Positions 1 to 8,529 of a DNA stretch of 40,615 nucleotides are shown here, piece by piece. The first letter of the stretch is position 1. Every line of letters starts with the position of its first letter. The DNA comes from Comamonadaceae bacterium (lineage in GTDB: Bacteria > Pseudomonadota > Gammaproteobacteria > Burkholderiales > Burkholderiaceae_C). Both the position numbers and the translations under genes were made by a program. Location of the stretch: the NCBI GenBank assembly GCA_947450695.1, contig CANFWV010000028.1, forward strand, positions 1 through 40,615. The letters run 5' to 3'. The notes beneath the pieces were generated by a model. The model was not told where the DNA came from, made no database searches, and worked only from the letters and a program-made list of their open reading frames with translations.

Positions 1-6
1 CCCTTT

Positions 7-33
7 AAAATCAACAGCTTAGTTGATTTTTTT
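7..33 (+). terminator. Rho-independent terminator-like hairpin
   Basis: A perfect 9-bp inverted repeat (AAAATCAAC at 7-15, GTTGATTTT at 22-30) encloses the loop AGCTTA and runs into further T residues to 33. It would end transcription entering from the left on the plus strand. The stem is AT-rich, so efficiency may be low. The gene it would serve lies outside the window. Confidence 0.5.
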
Positions 34-68
34 GACGTCTAGGGCATCTCCGGTTGATCGAGGAAAAC

Positions 69-89
69 CAAGGATCGATTCGATCCTTG
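69..89. repeat. 21-bp perfect palindrome upstream of the GGDEF gene
   Basis: Arms CAAGGATCGA (69-78) and TCGATCCTTG (80-89) flank one central base. No T-tract follows on either strand, so a terminator is unlikely. A second shorter palindrome, GATTCGAATC (161-170), shares the core and lies closer to the gene start at 207. The pair could be operator sites, but no regulator is identified. Confidence 0.4.
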
Positions 90-206
90 TTGGCGTCGTT
101 TCTAGTTCGGTGCTCTGCTACTGAACTTACATTCTGAGATTCACCTTGCAGATTCGCCACGATTCGAATCGATCAAACATCTAAAGTTGATCATTTCACA
201 ACCGTC

Positions 207-1013
207 ATGAACCTCATGCTTGACATCACACTGCTGGCCGTGATTCTCGTGCTGTCAGCTGCCCTGCAAACGGTGGCTGCAATCATCGCCATGCGACAAG
301 TGGGTAAGGTGGATGACCATTACCGCATGGCGTGGTTGATTGTGGCGCTGGCTTTGGTTTTGATGGTGGAGCGCCGCATGGTGCCTCTGTGGCGCCACAT
401 CGATGCGGGTGAGGTCAGCAGCATGATGGATGCTCTATTTGGCATGGCCATCTCTGCATGCATGGTTGCCGGCGTCTACGGTGTGACTGAGCTGATCACC
501 GGTCTCAAGTCGAGGGCGGATACTGACGAGCTGACAGGTCTTGCAAATCGTCGGGCAATACTCCAGTCCGTGAACACCGAAATCCAACGGGCCATGCGCA
601 CCCAACGCCCGATCGCCTTCTTAATGTGTGACCTAGACCATTTCAAGCTGGTGAATGATACGCATGGTCATATTGCAGGCGACATGGTGCTGCAGGGCAT
701 TGCCCGCATTGCGCTTGCCAACTTTCGTAAGATAGACACTGTTGGACGCCTTGGTGGTGAGGAGTTCTTGGTTGTCCTGCCAGAGAGCAATCAGGATGAG
801 GCCAGGGCTGCCGCAGAACGCTTTCGCCGTGCTGTGGCTGCACACAAATTCGCCGTGGGTGAGCAGAGAATTGAAATCACCATCAGCATTGGCGTGTTTG
901 TACCTGACACTGTGACCCATCCTGTCACCGTCCAGAATGTGCTTGATGCCACAGATAAAGCACTCTATGCCGCCAAAAATGGTGGCCGTAACCAAGTCAT
1001 CGTGCAAGGCTAG
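207..1013 (+). CDS. Membrane-anchored GGDEF diguanylate cyclase
   Basis: Predicted to make cyclic di-GMP from two GTP at the inner membrane. The 268-residue protein starts with about three hydrophobic segments (roughly 5-27, 40-57, 73-97), followed by a GGDEF domain from about residue 105. The active-site loop is intact as GGEEF (183-187). An inhibitory-site motif RxxD (Arg174-Asp177) lies five residues before it, so product inhibition is likely. The substrate-binding stretch DLDHFKLVND (142-151) is present. No sensory domain other than the membrane part is seen, so the signal is unknown. It appears monocistronic, preceded by about 200 non-coding bases with a hairpin and palindromes. The cyclase call is firm; its target is not known. 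Confidence 0.92.
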   Translation: MNLMLDITLLAVILVLSAALQTVAAIIAMRQVGKVDDHYRMAWLIVALALVLMVERRMVPLWRHIDAGEVSSMMDALFGMAISACMVAGVYGVTELITGLKSRADTDELTGLANRRAILQSVNTEIQRAMRTQRPIAFLMCDLDHFKLVNDTHGHIAGDMVLQGIARIALANFRKIDTVGRLGGEEFLVVLPESNQDEARAAAERFRRAVAAHKFAVGEQRIEITISIGVFVPDTVTHPVTVQNVLDATDKALYAAKNGGRNQVIVQG

Positions 1014-1056
1014 AACGCCCCATCGTCACCGGTGGCTATTGAATCGAAAGTGACCC

Positions 1057-2022
1057 ATGCGTACCCGTCGACTATTTATGTCTCAAACTGCTGTGGCTGC
1101 TTCCGCCATTGCCATTCCCTTGGTTGGACGGGCGCAGACGCAGCCCACACGTATCTTGGTCGGTGCGCCTGCCGGTGGCTCGACAGACACGCTGGCCCGA
1201 ACGCTGGCCGCAGAACTGGGTCGCTTGCTGGAAAACGTGGTGCTTGTTGAAAACCGGCCGGGTGCCGGTGGGAATATCGCTGCCGACGCGGTCGCAAGGG
1301 CCGCGCCGGACGGCAACACTTTGCTGATGAGTTTTACCAGCCATGCCATCAATGCATCTCTCTATCCTTCGTTGCCGTTTGACCCGGTCAAGGATTTCAC
1401 CGCGCTGACCTGCGTGGCCAGATCTCCATCGGTGTTGGTGGCCCACCCTTCGGTGGCTGCAAACGATGTGCGTGAGCTGATTGCGCTGGCCAAAGCGAAC
1501 CCTGGAAAACTTAACTTTGCGATTGGTGCGCTCGGGTCGTCACTGCATTTGGCGGGCGAACTGTTCAAGATGCAGTCAGGCGCCCATATCGTGAACATTC
1601 CTTACCGTGGAACAGCGCCGGCCATTGCTGACGTGCTGGCGGGGCAAGTCGAATTGATGTTCTCGGCCATCGGTAACTCGCAAGCGCATTTGAAAACAGG
1701 AAAACTCAAAGCCTTGGGTGTCACCAGCGCTAAACGCCTGGCGCAGTATCCCGATGTGCCGGCGATTGCAGAAGTTCTGCCTGGCTACGAGTCGAGTGCT
1801 TGGTTCGGCCTGTTTGGCCCTGCGCGCATGACGCCAGAGTTGGTGCTACGCATCAGCCGTGCTGCCCGACAGTCCATCGCCGCACCCGATGTTCGCCGAC
1901 GGCTCGACATGGAAGGTGCTATTGCGGTTGGCAACACACCTGAAGAATTTTCAAAATTCGTTCAGGCCGAAATTCGACGGTGGGCCAAGGTGGTGAAGTT
2001 TTCAGGGGCCGTGCCGGAATAA
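1057..2022 (+). CDS. Bug/TctC-family periplasmic substrate-binding protein (copy 1)
   Basis: A 321-residue extracytoplasmic solute-binding protein of the tripartite tricarboxylate transporter (TTT) family, whose members bind carboxylates and related organic acids in the periplasm. The N-terminus has a twin-arginine-type signal (TRRLFMS, then a hydrophobic stretch ending GRAQT), which favours the ATG at 1057 over an internal one at 1078. Family hallmarks follow: ILVGAPAGGSTDTLAR, VENRPGAGG, APDGNTLL, LPFDPVKDFT and IPYRGTAPA. No TctA or TctB subunits are in the window. It starts 43 bases after the cyclase and is convergent with the next gene. The ligand cannot be deduced. Confidence 0.9.
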   Translation: MRTRRLFMSQTAVAASAIAIPLVGRAQTQPTRILVGAPAGGSTDTLARTLAAELGRLLENVVLVENRPGAGGNIAADAVARAAPDGNTLLMSFTSHAINASLYPSLPFDPVKDFTALTCVARSPSVLVAHPSVAANDVRELIALAKANPGKLNFAIGALGSSLHLAGELFKMQSGAHIVNIPYRGTAPAIADVLAGQVELMFSAIGNSQAHLKTGKLKALGVTSAKRLAQYPDVPAIAEVLPGYESSAWFGLFGPARMTPELVLRISRAARQSIAAPDVRRRLDMEGAIAVGNTPEEFSKFVQAEIRRWAKVVKFSGAVPE

Positions 2023-2077
2023 GTGATGCCCGCGCAAAATTTAACACCATGCGCGGTATATCTCCGGCCAACAAACG

Positions 2078-2668
2078 TCAGCCCAATAAACGTTGCCTGA
2101 TCTCCATCGGCTCCAGCACCTGCAGCGGCAAAGCACCGCCGCCGGGGATGCCCACTTGGGTGGCGTTCAGCAGCATGGAAACCATCACGTAAGTGCCTGA
2201 CAGAACGGTCAGGTCAATCACCGCCTGTTCGCCCATCTTGGCAACGGCTTCTTGCCAAAGCGGGTCGGGCACGCGGTGGTTTAGGCTCAATTGGACGCAG
2301 TAGTCATAGACTAGGCGCTCATCGTCTTGCATAGCGCTGGGCCTGCGGCATTGGCGCAAGTCTTCCATCACGGCGTCTGACAAGCCTGCCTTGCGAGCAA
2401 TAGCCTCATGCGCCCACCACTCATATTGGGCGTTGGAAATCCGCGCTTGAATCAAGATGGCAAACTCGTTCAAACGTTTGTTGACAGAAGTCTTGAAGCG
2501 TAAATAATCCAGAAAGTCAAAACACCGACGCGCCATGTCGGGGCTGCGCAAGAGCGCGCTGTAGGGTCCGCCCAAGGCAGCGCTGGAGATTTTTAAAATA
2601 TCGTCTGCCAGCGGTTTCACTGCATCGGGCAAGGCGTCGTAGTTGATGGGGGTGAGTCGTTCGGTCAT
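2078..2668 (-). CDS. Carboxymuconolactone decarboxylase (CMD/AhpD-like) family protein
   Basis: A 196-residue all-helical-looking protein of the CMD superfamily, which includes gamma-carboxymuconolactone decarboxylases and AhpD-type peroxidase reductases. The ATG at 2668 begins MTERLTPINYDALPDA; the frame stays open upstream but that sequence is unlike the family. The segment NEFAILIQARISNAQYEWWAHEAIARKAG matches the family core (usually E..il..a...n..yew..H). The canonical CxxC of AhpD is absent; the conserved His of the EWWAHE region is present. That resembles members found next to aromatic or organic-acid catabolism genes rather than a peroxidase reductase. It is divergent from chrA. The exact reaction is unknown. 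Confidence 0.8.
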   Translation of the reverse strand: MTERLTPINYDALPDAVKPLADDILKISSAALGGPYSALLRSPDMARRCFDFLDYLRFKTSVNKRLNEFAILIQARISNAQYEWWAHEAIARKAGLSDAVMEDLRQCRRPSAMQDDERLVYDYCVQLSLNHRVPDPLWQEAVAKMGEQAVIDLTVLSGTYVMVSMLLNATQVGIPGGGALPLQVLEPMEIRQRLLG

Positions 2669-2803
2669 GCCCGAATGGTAAAGCGTTGGAGCGCAACGCA
2701 CAAAAAATGATGGGTGAACCTGTCGGCGACAATTCACTGGCAGCAGCGGCCCCATTGTCTTGGATGGCTTGCTTGTGATCGATCAAGAAGGACAGTCAGA
2801 CGC

Positions 2804-4171
2804 ATGACCACAGAAACCGAATCGATCCCCAACACGGCAAGAGTCAACACGCCGCCACAGTTGAGTTTTTGGCAGGCCTTTGGGTTCTGGCTGAAACTGG
2901 GTTTCATCAGTTTTGGTGGTCCCGCTGGCCAGATTGCCATCATGCATGAAGAGCTGGTTGTGCGGCGACGTTGGATCTCTGAAAAACGCTTTTTGCATGC
3001 GCTCAATTACTGCATGGTGTTGCCCGGCCCTGAAGCCCAGCAGCTGGCTATCTACATCGGCTGGCTGCTGCACAAAACACGTGGGGGCATTGTGGCTGGC
3101 GTGCTGTTTGTGTTGCCATCGCTGTTTATTTTGATTGCGTTGTCATGGGTCTATATCGCCTTTGGCGAAGTGCCTTTGATCGCTGGCATTTTTCATGGCA
3201 TCAAGCCGGCAGTCACCGCCATCGTGGTGCATGCCGCACACCGCATCGGCTCCCGCGCGCTGAAGAACAAGGTGTTGTGGGCCATAGCGGCGGCCAGCTT
3301 TGTGGCGATCTTTGCGCTCAATGTGCCGTTCCCCCTCATCGTGCTGGGGGCGGCTGCGATGGGCTTCTTCGGCGGACGTCTGGCCCCTGAGATGTTCAAA
3401 GTCGGTGGCGGCCACGGCAGCGCGAACAAGTCCTTCGGCGCCGCGTTGATTGATGACCACACGCCGACGCCTGAGCATGCCTTGTTCAACTGGCAGCGTT
3501 TGATTCAAGTCCTCTCAGTGGGCGCCTTTCTCTGGGCCGTGCCGATGGGTTTGTTGGTCCTTCAATTCGGCTGGGACCACACCTTCACTCAAATGAGCTG
3601 GTTTTTTACCAAGGCGGCATTACTGACATTTGGCGGCGCTTACGCGGTGTTGCCGTACGTTTACCAAGGCGCTGTTGAACAATTCGGCTGGGCGACTGCG
3701 ACGCAAATGATAGATGGCTTGGCACTGGGTGAAACCACGCCTGGCCCCTTGATCATGGTGGTCGCATTTGTCGGCTTCATCGGCGGCTACGTTAAAGAAG
3801 TGCTGGGTCCGCAGAGCCTGTTTCTGGCCGGTGCCGTGGCGGCCAGCTTGGTGACGTGGTTTACTTTTTTGCCGTCCTTCATGTTCATCTTGGCTGGCGG
3901 CCCTCTGGTGGAGAGTACGCACAACGACCTCAATTTCACCGCCCCACTGACCGCCATCACGGCGGCAGTCGTCGGCGTTATCTTGAATCTGGCCATGTTC
4001 TTTGGTTATCACGTGCTGTGGCCGCAAGGTTTCGGCGGTGCGTTTGATGTGCCCTCAGCCGTTATGGCGCTGGCCGCAGCGGTGGCGCTTTTTAAATACA
4101 AGCGCAATGTGATGCATGTCATTGGCGTCTGCGGCTTGTTGGGCGTTGCCTTCCAGTGGCTCACGATCTGA
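2804..4171 (+). CDS. chrA: Chromate ion transporter, ChrA (CHR) family
   Basis: A 455-residue inner-membrane protein of the long, two-domain CHR family, which exports chromate and confers resistance. The ATG at 2804 follows an AAGAAGGA ribosome site; upstream in-frame sequence is unlike the family. Two homologous halves are visible. The first has FISFGGPAGQIA and an LPGPEAQQLA loop. The second has LLTFGGAYAVLPY and a GETTPGPL loop. About ten to twelve hydrophobic segments span the protein. No chrB regulator or chrF is nearby. It sits among catabolic genes, with CMD diverging upstream. Real substrates of environmental CHR proteins are not always chromate. Confidence 0.92.
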   Translation: MTTETESIPNTARVNTPPQLSFWQAFGFWLKLGFISFGGPAGQIAIMHEELVVRRRWISEKRFLHALNYCMVLPGPEAQQLAIYIGWLLHKTRGGIVAGVLFVLPSLFILIALSWVYIAFGEVPLIAGIFHGIKPAVTAIVVHAAHRIGSRALKNKVLWAIAAASFVAIFALNVPFPLIVLGAAAMGFFGGRLAPEMFKVGGGHGSANKSFGAALIDDHTPTPEHALFNWQRLIQVLSVGAFLWAVPMGLLVLQFGWDHTFTQMSWFFTKAALLTFGGAYAVLPYVYQGAVEQFGWATATQMIDGLALGETTPGPLIMVVAFVGFIGGYVKEVLGPQSLFLAGAVAASLVTWFTFLPSFMFILAGGPLVESTHNDLNFTAPLTAITAAVVGVILNLAMFFGYHVLWPQGFGGAFDVPSAVMALAAAVALFKYKRNVMHVIGVCGLLGVAFQWLTI

Positions 4172-4196
4172 CAACAAAAAAAGAGACAATGCCGGC

Positions 4197-4310
4197 ATGA
4201 ATGCGAATGACTGGATTGAACGGCTGACGATGCTCAGCTACAGGGTGGCGAGCTATGCGATGCTCAACTTGGCCGACGACGCGGCCATGCTGGCGTTTGT
4301 TTTTTGCTGA
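4197..4310 (+). CDS. Possible 37-residue small protein
   Basis: An ATG at 4197 opens a 37-codon frame (starting MNANDWIERL) ending at TGA 4308-4310, in the gap between chrA and the double-VOC gene. The upstream GAGA (4183-4186) is a weak, rather distant ribosome site. The product has an amphipathic start and a hydrophobic C-terminal third. No family is recognised, and it may be a chance frame. Confidence 0.25.
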   Translation: MNANDWIERLTMLSYRVASYAMLNLADDAAMLAFVFC

Positions 4311-4322
4311 ATTGATGCTCGC

Positions 4323-5546
4323 TCAGTTCAACGGACCCAAGAAAACTTCCCCCGAGTAGCTGTCGCTTTGCGGGCGTATGTCGGTCGTCCATCGGGCTGG
4401 GTCAGCGTCCCATGCCCTTCGTGAATGAACTGGGCGCGGCTTGCCGTCCCAGCCGATTTGCTCCATTTCCCAATAAAGCTGTAGCAAATTGCCGTCTGGG
4501 TCAGAGAGCCACACATGGTGGCCCATACCAGGGAACAACGCTTGCGGCAGTTCTTTGAAGCGCAGGCCCGCTTGACCAAGGTAGGCCACGGCATCGCGCA
4601 GTTGGGCGTAGCTTCCGAGCTGCACGCCAAAGCCAAACAGGCTGGAGTTTTCTGCAAGACCTAAAACGCTGCGCAGGGCGATCGGGTAGATCGCCAGCGA
4701 ATGGTGTTCGGTGTTGGCACGGAGGTACACGCAACGGTGGCCCTCGTAGATGACCTCTTCGGTCAGGCTCAGCCCCAGCGTTTTTTGGTAAAAATCCAAG
4801 GCTGCGTTCACATCATTGACAAAGATCCGAACCGGCCCGATTTTGGTGATTTTGAATGGCCGTGCCAACAAGACGCCGCCAACGTCGAAGGTCTCTGGCA
4901 GCGGTGCTTTTCGGCGGTAACCACCCTCCAGAGAAAAACCTTGTCGCAAAGCCTCATTGACTTCAGCAAATTCAGACCGGTGCGGCAGTTCTGGCGGTTG
5001 CATGTAGCGTATGCCGTGCATGGCGATCGGTTTCGACATGCCGGCCCATCCGATTTGCTCAATGCCGTAGTAAAGCTCGTTCACATGGCCGTCAGGATCT
5101 GCAGGGTAAATATGCCAGTTGGAGCCTGGCGTATCGCGGCCAGAGCGCAAAATTTTCAAGCCTTGCTCGTTAAACCATTTAAAACCATCTGCCACTTCAC
5201 GCAAGGAAGAAACCTGCCAAGTGATCTGGTTGACCGTGAGTTCTGGGTACGGGCCGTAGTGCGGGTTACTGGCTTCTACTGCGCGTTTGGGAAAAAGTAC
5301 AAAGGAATGGTGGTCCGTGCCGTGGCGTGTAAAAACCCCGCGCGTCGGACCGACCTGCGCTTTGAGTGCCTCAGGAACACGCGGACCAAAGTCGAGTTCA
5401 TCTGAGATTTCAAATCCAAGCAAGCGACTGTAGAAATCCAGTGCAACGTCAACCGATGCCACATTGATTCCAAAATGTCCAAGTCTTCGAATCTGAAAGG
5501 GTCTCGTCAGTGAGACGCCTTCAACGCAGTAACTATTTTCTGGCAT
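4323..5546 (-). CDS. Two-domain VOC (glyoxalase/extradiol dioxygenase-like) protein
   Basis: A 407-residue protein with two vicinal-oxygen-chelate modules (about 18-165 and 230-380). The ATG at 5546 is preceded by GGAGA nine bases upstream. Module 1 begins LGHFGINV with His24, the usual first metal ligand. It has HH at 79-80 and ends with DPDGHVNELYYGIEQ, where Glu157 is the usual last ligand; Gln107 sits where a His is common. Module 2 keeps the fold signature (DPDGNLLQLYWEMEQ), but Pro238 replaces the first His and Gln replaces the Glu, so it probably binds no metal. The family includes ring-cleaving dioxygenases and many unassigned members. The alpha/beta hydrolase gene at 5590 points the same way and lies just upstream, so a shared transcript is likely. 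The substrate is unknown. Confidence 0.82.
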   Translation of the reverse strand: MPENSYCVEGVSLTRPFQIRRLGHFGINVASVDVALDFYSRLLGFEISDELDFGPRVPEALKAQVGPTRGVFTRHGTDHHSFVLFPKRAVEASNPHYGPYPELTVNQITWQVSSLREVADGFKWFNEQGLKILRSGRDTPGSNWHIYPADPDGHVNELYYGIEQIGWAGMSKPIAMHGIRYMQPPELPHRSEFAEVNEALRQGFSLEGGYRRKAPLPETFDVGGVLLARPFKITKIGPVRIFVNDVNAALDFYQKTLGLSLTEEVIYEGHRCVYLRANTEHHSLAIYPIALRSVLGLAENSSLFGFGVQLGSYAQLRDAVAYLGQAGLRFKELPQALFPGMGHHVWLSDPDGNLLQLYWEMEQIGWDGKPRPVHSRRAWDADPARWTTDIRPQSDSYSGEVFLGPLN

Positions 5547-5589
5547 GACTCAAAGTCTCCGCTTGAACCCAACGAATGACACAGCCGGT

Positions 5590-6471
5590 TCAGTTTTTGG
5601 AGGGGCTAACCAGCGGGAAATATTTGCCCAGCCAATTTGACAGAACGCCTTGCACGACGGGGTTGTTCTCGGCGAGCATGAAGTGATCGACTTCCGCAAA
5701 CAAATGCAACTCTGTGGGCTGACCGGCTAACTGAAACATGTCAATCGACTGCTCGGTGGGCGTGACGGTGTCATTGGCCGGGTGCATCAGCAGCAGGGGC
5801 CGAGGGGCAATGTTGGCAACAACATCGTTGGCGCGAAAGGTGTACATGCTTTCCACAACCTCAAAGGGGAAGGACATCACTGCGCCATCGGCGAGATGGT
5901 TGCGCATGCCGGGGCGAATTGGGACGATGTCAAAGCGCGGAACATCGATGGAGATGCCGCGTTGAAGTTCCGCCCGACCATGTTGAAGCATGTCGGAGAA
6001 TTTTTTCCAGGCTTCGGGCGAGGCATGTTGTTTTTGAAATTTCTTTTCACCATTGCCCCAGCCGCCAGCAGAAATACAGGCGGCGATACGCTCGTCAACC
6101 CCTGCGGTGTAAACCGCCACGGCTGCGCCAAAACTAAATCCCAGAACGCCAATGTGTTTCTTGGAAACCTCAGTGCACGTTTCCAAAAATGAAATGGCAT
6201 TGCGCGTGTCTTGAACCTGCTCAAGGCAAATCACTCGACCGCGTGTGCCTTGGCTGTCGCCGCAACCACGCATGTCGAAGCGCAGCACCACATAACCCAT
6301 GCCCTCAAGGATGGCTGCGACAGAGGGGGGGACGCCCCCATTTTTGGTGCCGCCAAAACCGTGCAAGACCGCAATGGCTGGTCTGCGTTCACCGGGTTTC
6401 ATATCGTCCGGTGTATGCAGGACGCCAGCGAGTTTCAGGCCATCCGAATCAAAAAATACATCACGTTGCAT
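5590..6471 (-). CDS. Alpha/beta hydrolase (dienelactone hydrolase/esterase-like)
   Basis: A 293-residue cytoplasmic alpha/beta hydrolase with no signal peptide. The ATG at 6471 follows GGAG at five-base spacing. The oxyanion region is LHGFGG (36-41) and the nucleophile elbow is GFSFG (111-115, Ser113). The probable acid is Asp234 (HPANDTVTP) and the base His263 (EVDHF). The FDMRGCGDSQG segment (65-75) is typical of family members acting on small esters or C-C bonds. It lies 43 bases upstream of the double-VOC gene on the same strand. An oxygenase-plus-hydrolase pair would fit meta-cleavage style degradation, but that is inference. It diverges from the DapA-family operon. Confidence 0.87.
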   Translation of the reverse strand: MQRDVFFDSDGLKLAGVLHTPDDMKPGERRPAIAVLHGFGGTKNGGVPPSVAAILEGMGYVVLRFDMRGCGDSQGTRGRVICLEQVQDTRNAISFLETCTEVSKKHIGVLGFSFGAAVAVYTAGVDERIAACISAGGWGNGEKKFQKQHASPEAWKKFSDMLQHGRAELQRGISIDVPRFDIVPIRPGMRNHLADGAVMSFPFEVVESMYTFRANDVVANIAPRPLLLMHPANDTVTPTEQSIDMFQLAGQPTELHLFAEVDHFMLAENNPVVQGVLSNWLGKYFPLVSPSKN

Positions 6472-6526
6472 GGTCGCTCCAGCCCTTGTCTCTTAGGGAT
6501 TTTTCTAGTCACAGATTGACGCGGAT

Positions 6527-6556
6527 GTTATACGATAAAAAATTAAGTTAGCTCAA
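6527..6556 (-). promoter_or_regulatory. Candidate sigma70 promoter for the hydrolase/VOC pair
   Basis: On the minus strand TTGAGC (complement of 6551-6556) and TATAAC (complement of 6527-6532) are separated by 18 bases. This would place transcription start near 6520, about 50 bases before the hydrolase ATG. It lies in the divergent gap shared with the DapA-family operon. Assignment rests on sequence resemblance only. Confidence 0.4.
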
Positions 6557-6567
6557 AAGGAGTGTTC

Positions 6568-7503
6568 ATGACAGCCCGCCATCAGTTCAAGCCACACGGC
6601 GTTATTCCTGCGGTGCTACTTCCGTTTAACGATGACTTGTCAATTGATGAAGCGAGCTACCGAGCTCATTTGCGAGATGTCGCCAGCGTCAGCGGCATCA
6701 GTGCGATCACCACCAATGCCCATTCAACAGAAGTGGCCTCGTGTACTTTTGATGAGCAAAAGCGTGTGCTCGCCATCACGCAAGATGAAGTCGGTGACCG
6801 TTTACCCATCGTCAACGGTATTTATGCGGATGGCAGCATGGAGGCGCAACGGCTGGCCAAGATGGCGGATGACGGCGGGGCCTCCGCTTTGTTGGTGTTT
6901 CCGCCGGCTATTTACACCTTTGGCCAGCGGCCTGAGATGGCGATTGAACATTTCAAACGCATTGCAGACGTGACCGACCTGCCACTCATCGCGTTTCAAT
7001 ATGCGCCCAGCGGCGGTCAGGGCTACCCCCTGCCAACCCTGATCAAGATGGTCGATGCAGTCCCTACCTTGGTGGCGATCAAAGACTGGTGTGGCAGCGC
7101 CCAGTTGGCCGACCGCCAGATTCGCGCTTTGCAGACCCGACCGTCCCCTGTGAACGTGTTGAGCACGCACAGCGCTTGGTTGTTCAGTTCGCTGGTGCTT
7201 GGGTGCAATGGCTTGTTGTCTGGCAGCGGCTCAGTCATCGCTGACTTGCAGGGACAACTTTTTCAAGCCGTGCAGGCTAAGGACTTGGCCTTGGCCCAGC
7301 AGATTCATGACCGCATTTATCACACCGCCGAGGTGTTTTACGCTGAGCCGTTTGTGGACATGCACAACCGCATGAAAGAGGCGCTGGTCTTGCTTGGCAA
7401 ACTCCCGCGTGCCGTGGTGCGGCCACCACTGGTCAAAATCCAGGCGCCTGAAATTGAACGTATCCGCCAAGCCTTGGTGGCGGCAGGGCTCCTCATTTCT
7501 TAG
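6568..7503 (+). CDS. DapA (dihydrodipicolinate synthase/N-acetylneuraminate lyase) family protein
   Basis: A 311-residue class I aldolase/dehydratase-type TIM-barrel enzyme acting through a lysine Schiff base with a 2-oxo acid. The ATG at 6568 is chosen because AAAAGGAG ends at 6561, immediately before an in-frame GTG at 6562, which is therefore too close to serve. Family landmarks are GVIPAVLLPF (11-20), NAHSTEV (50-56, in place of the usual GTTGE), Tyr145 (FQYAP) and the Schiff-base Lys172 (VAIKDW). It heads a tight cluster with two binding proteins and an Ldh2-type dehydrogenase, which argues for a catabolic lyase rather than lysine biosynthesis. The exact substrate is not deducible. Confidence 0.88.
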   Translation: MTARHQFKPHGVIPAVLLPFNDDLSIDEASYRAHLRDVASVSGISAITTNAHSTEVASCTFDEQKRVLAITQDEVGDRLPIVNGIYADGSMEAQRLAKMADDGGASALLVFPPAIYTFGQRPEMAIEHFKRIADVTDLPLIAFQYAPSGGQGYPLPTLIKMVDAVPTLVAIKDWCGSAQLADRQIRALQTRPSPVNVLSTHSAWLFSSLVLGCNGLLSGSGSVIADLQGQLFQAVQAKDLALAQQIHDRIYHTAEVFYAEPFVDMHNRMKEALVLLGKLPRAVVRPPLVKIQAPEIERIRQALVAAGLLIS

Positions 7504-7524
7504 ACCTTTCACAAAGGCCAGACC

Positions 7525-8481
7525 ATGATGCGTTTTCTGATGTCGCTGTGTCTCGCCATGGGGCTCGGCACCGCAATGGCACAAACTTACCCCAGCAAGC
7601 CGATTCGTTTGGTCGTGGGTTACGGGCCTGGCGGCGTCGCCGACATCACGGCTCGGCTGGTCGCGCAAAAATTAACGGAGTCCATGGGGCAGCCTGTGAT
7701 TGTCGAAAATCGGCCCAGCGCGGGCGGCATCATGGCCGGCGACTTGGTCGCCAAGGCTGACCCGGATGGCTACACCTTGCTGCACCTTAACTCTGGCAAC
7801 GCCATCAGTGCGGCCTCTTTTCGTAAGTTGCCGTTTGACGTGAAGAAAGACTTTGAGTCGATTTCCAACATGGGCGCGGTCGACTTTGTTGTGCTGGTCG
7901 ACAAGAGCTCTGACATCAAGACCGTGGCTGACTTCATGGCCAAGACCCGCGCCAATCCGGGCAAGACCAATATCGGCACTGTCAGCATCGGCAGTGGGCA
8001 ACACATGGCGGCCACTTTGTTCAAGAACATCACTGGCGTTGATTCTCCCATCGTGCCTTACAAAGCAACCCCCGCACTTTTTGCCGCTCTCAAAGGCAAG
8101 GACATCGACCTTGTTTTTGAAGTGGTCTCGCCGGCACTGAGCCTGATTCGGGGCGGTGAACTGCGCGCCATTGCGGTGTCGTCGGGAAAGCGCTTTGCTG
8201 GATTACCGGACGTGCCGACGATGATGGAAAGTGGCGTCAAGGATTTTGACGTCAACGCTTGGAATGGTTTGGCTGCACCGGCTAAAACGCCCAAAGCCAT
8301 CATCGACAGACTCAACAAAGAGGTCAATGCCGTGCTGGCCTTGCCTGACGTTCAAAAACGTTTTCAGGACTTGGGCATTGACCCGCGTGGCGGAACACCT
8401 GCCGAACTGCGCAACAAGCTGTTCAGCGAGGTCGACAAGTGGATGAGTCTAGTCAGCAGCATGAACATGGAGCGCCAGTAA
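7525..8481 (+). CDS. Bug/TctC-family periplasmic substrate-binding protein (copy 2)
   Basis: A 318-residue TTT-family solute receptor with a Sec signal peptide ending GTAMAQ. Motifs are YPSKPIRLVVGYGPGGVADI, VENRPSAGG, DPDGYTLL and LPFDVKKDF. Two ATG codons in tandem (7525, 7528) can start it. It lies 21 bases after the DapA-family gene and 48 bases before another Bug gene, so the three are probably co-transcribed. The ligand is presumably the substrate or precursor of the neighbouring lyase and dehydrogenase (inference). Confidence 0.92.
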   Translation: MMRFLMSLCLAMGLGTAMAQTYPSKPIRLVVGYGPGGVADITARLVAQKLTESMGQPVIVENRPSAGGIMAGDLVAKADPDGYTLLHLNSGNAISAASFRKLPFDVKKDFESISNMGAVDFVVLVDKSSDIKTVADFMAKTRANPGKTNIGTVSIGSGQHMAATLFKNITGVDSPIVPYKATPALFAALKGKDIDLVFEVVSPALSLIRGGELRAIAVSSGKRFAGLPDVPTMMESGVKDFDVNAWNGLAAPAKTPKAIIDRLNKEVNAVLALPDVQKRFQDLGIDPRGGTPAELRNKLFSEVDKWMSLVSSMNMERQ

Positions 8482-8529
8482 GCTTGCGCCTGCGGTCCTT
8501 GATGGCGTCACATTGACATTGGAATTTTG

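Noticed and set aside
2030..2056. Inverted repeat CCGCGC / GCGCGG between Bug copy 1 and the CMD gene
   Set aside because: The loop is 15 bases and no T-tract follows, so a terminator call is not supported.
4701..5405. Plus-strand 234-codon frame inside the double-VOC gene
   Set aside because: No family motifs, while the minus-strand frame has two VOC modules and a proper ribosome site.
6516..6544. TTGACG as -35 of the DapA-family operon
   Set aside because: No acceptable -10 hexamer lies 16 to 18 bases downstream; the minus-strand promoter is better supported.
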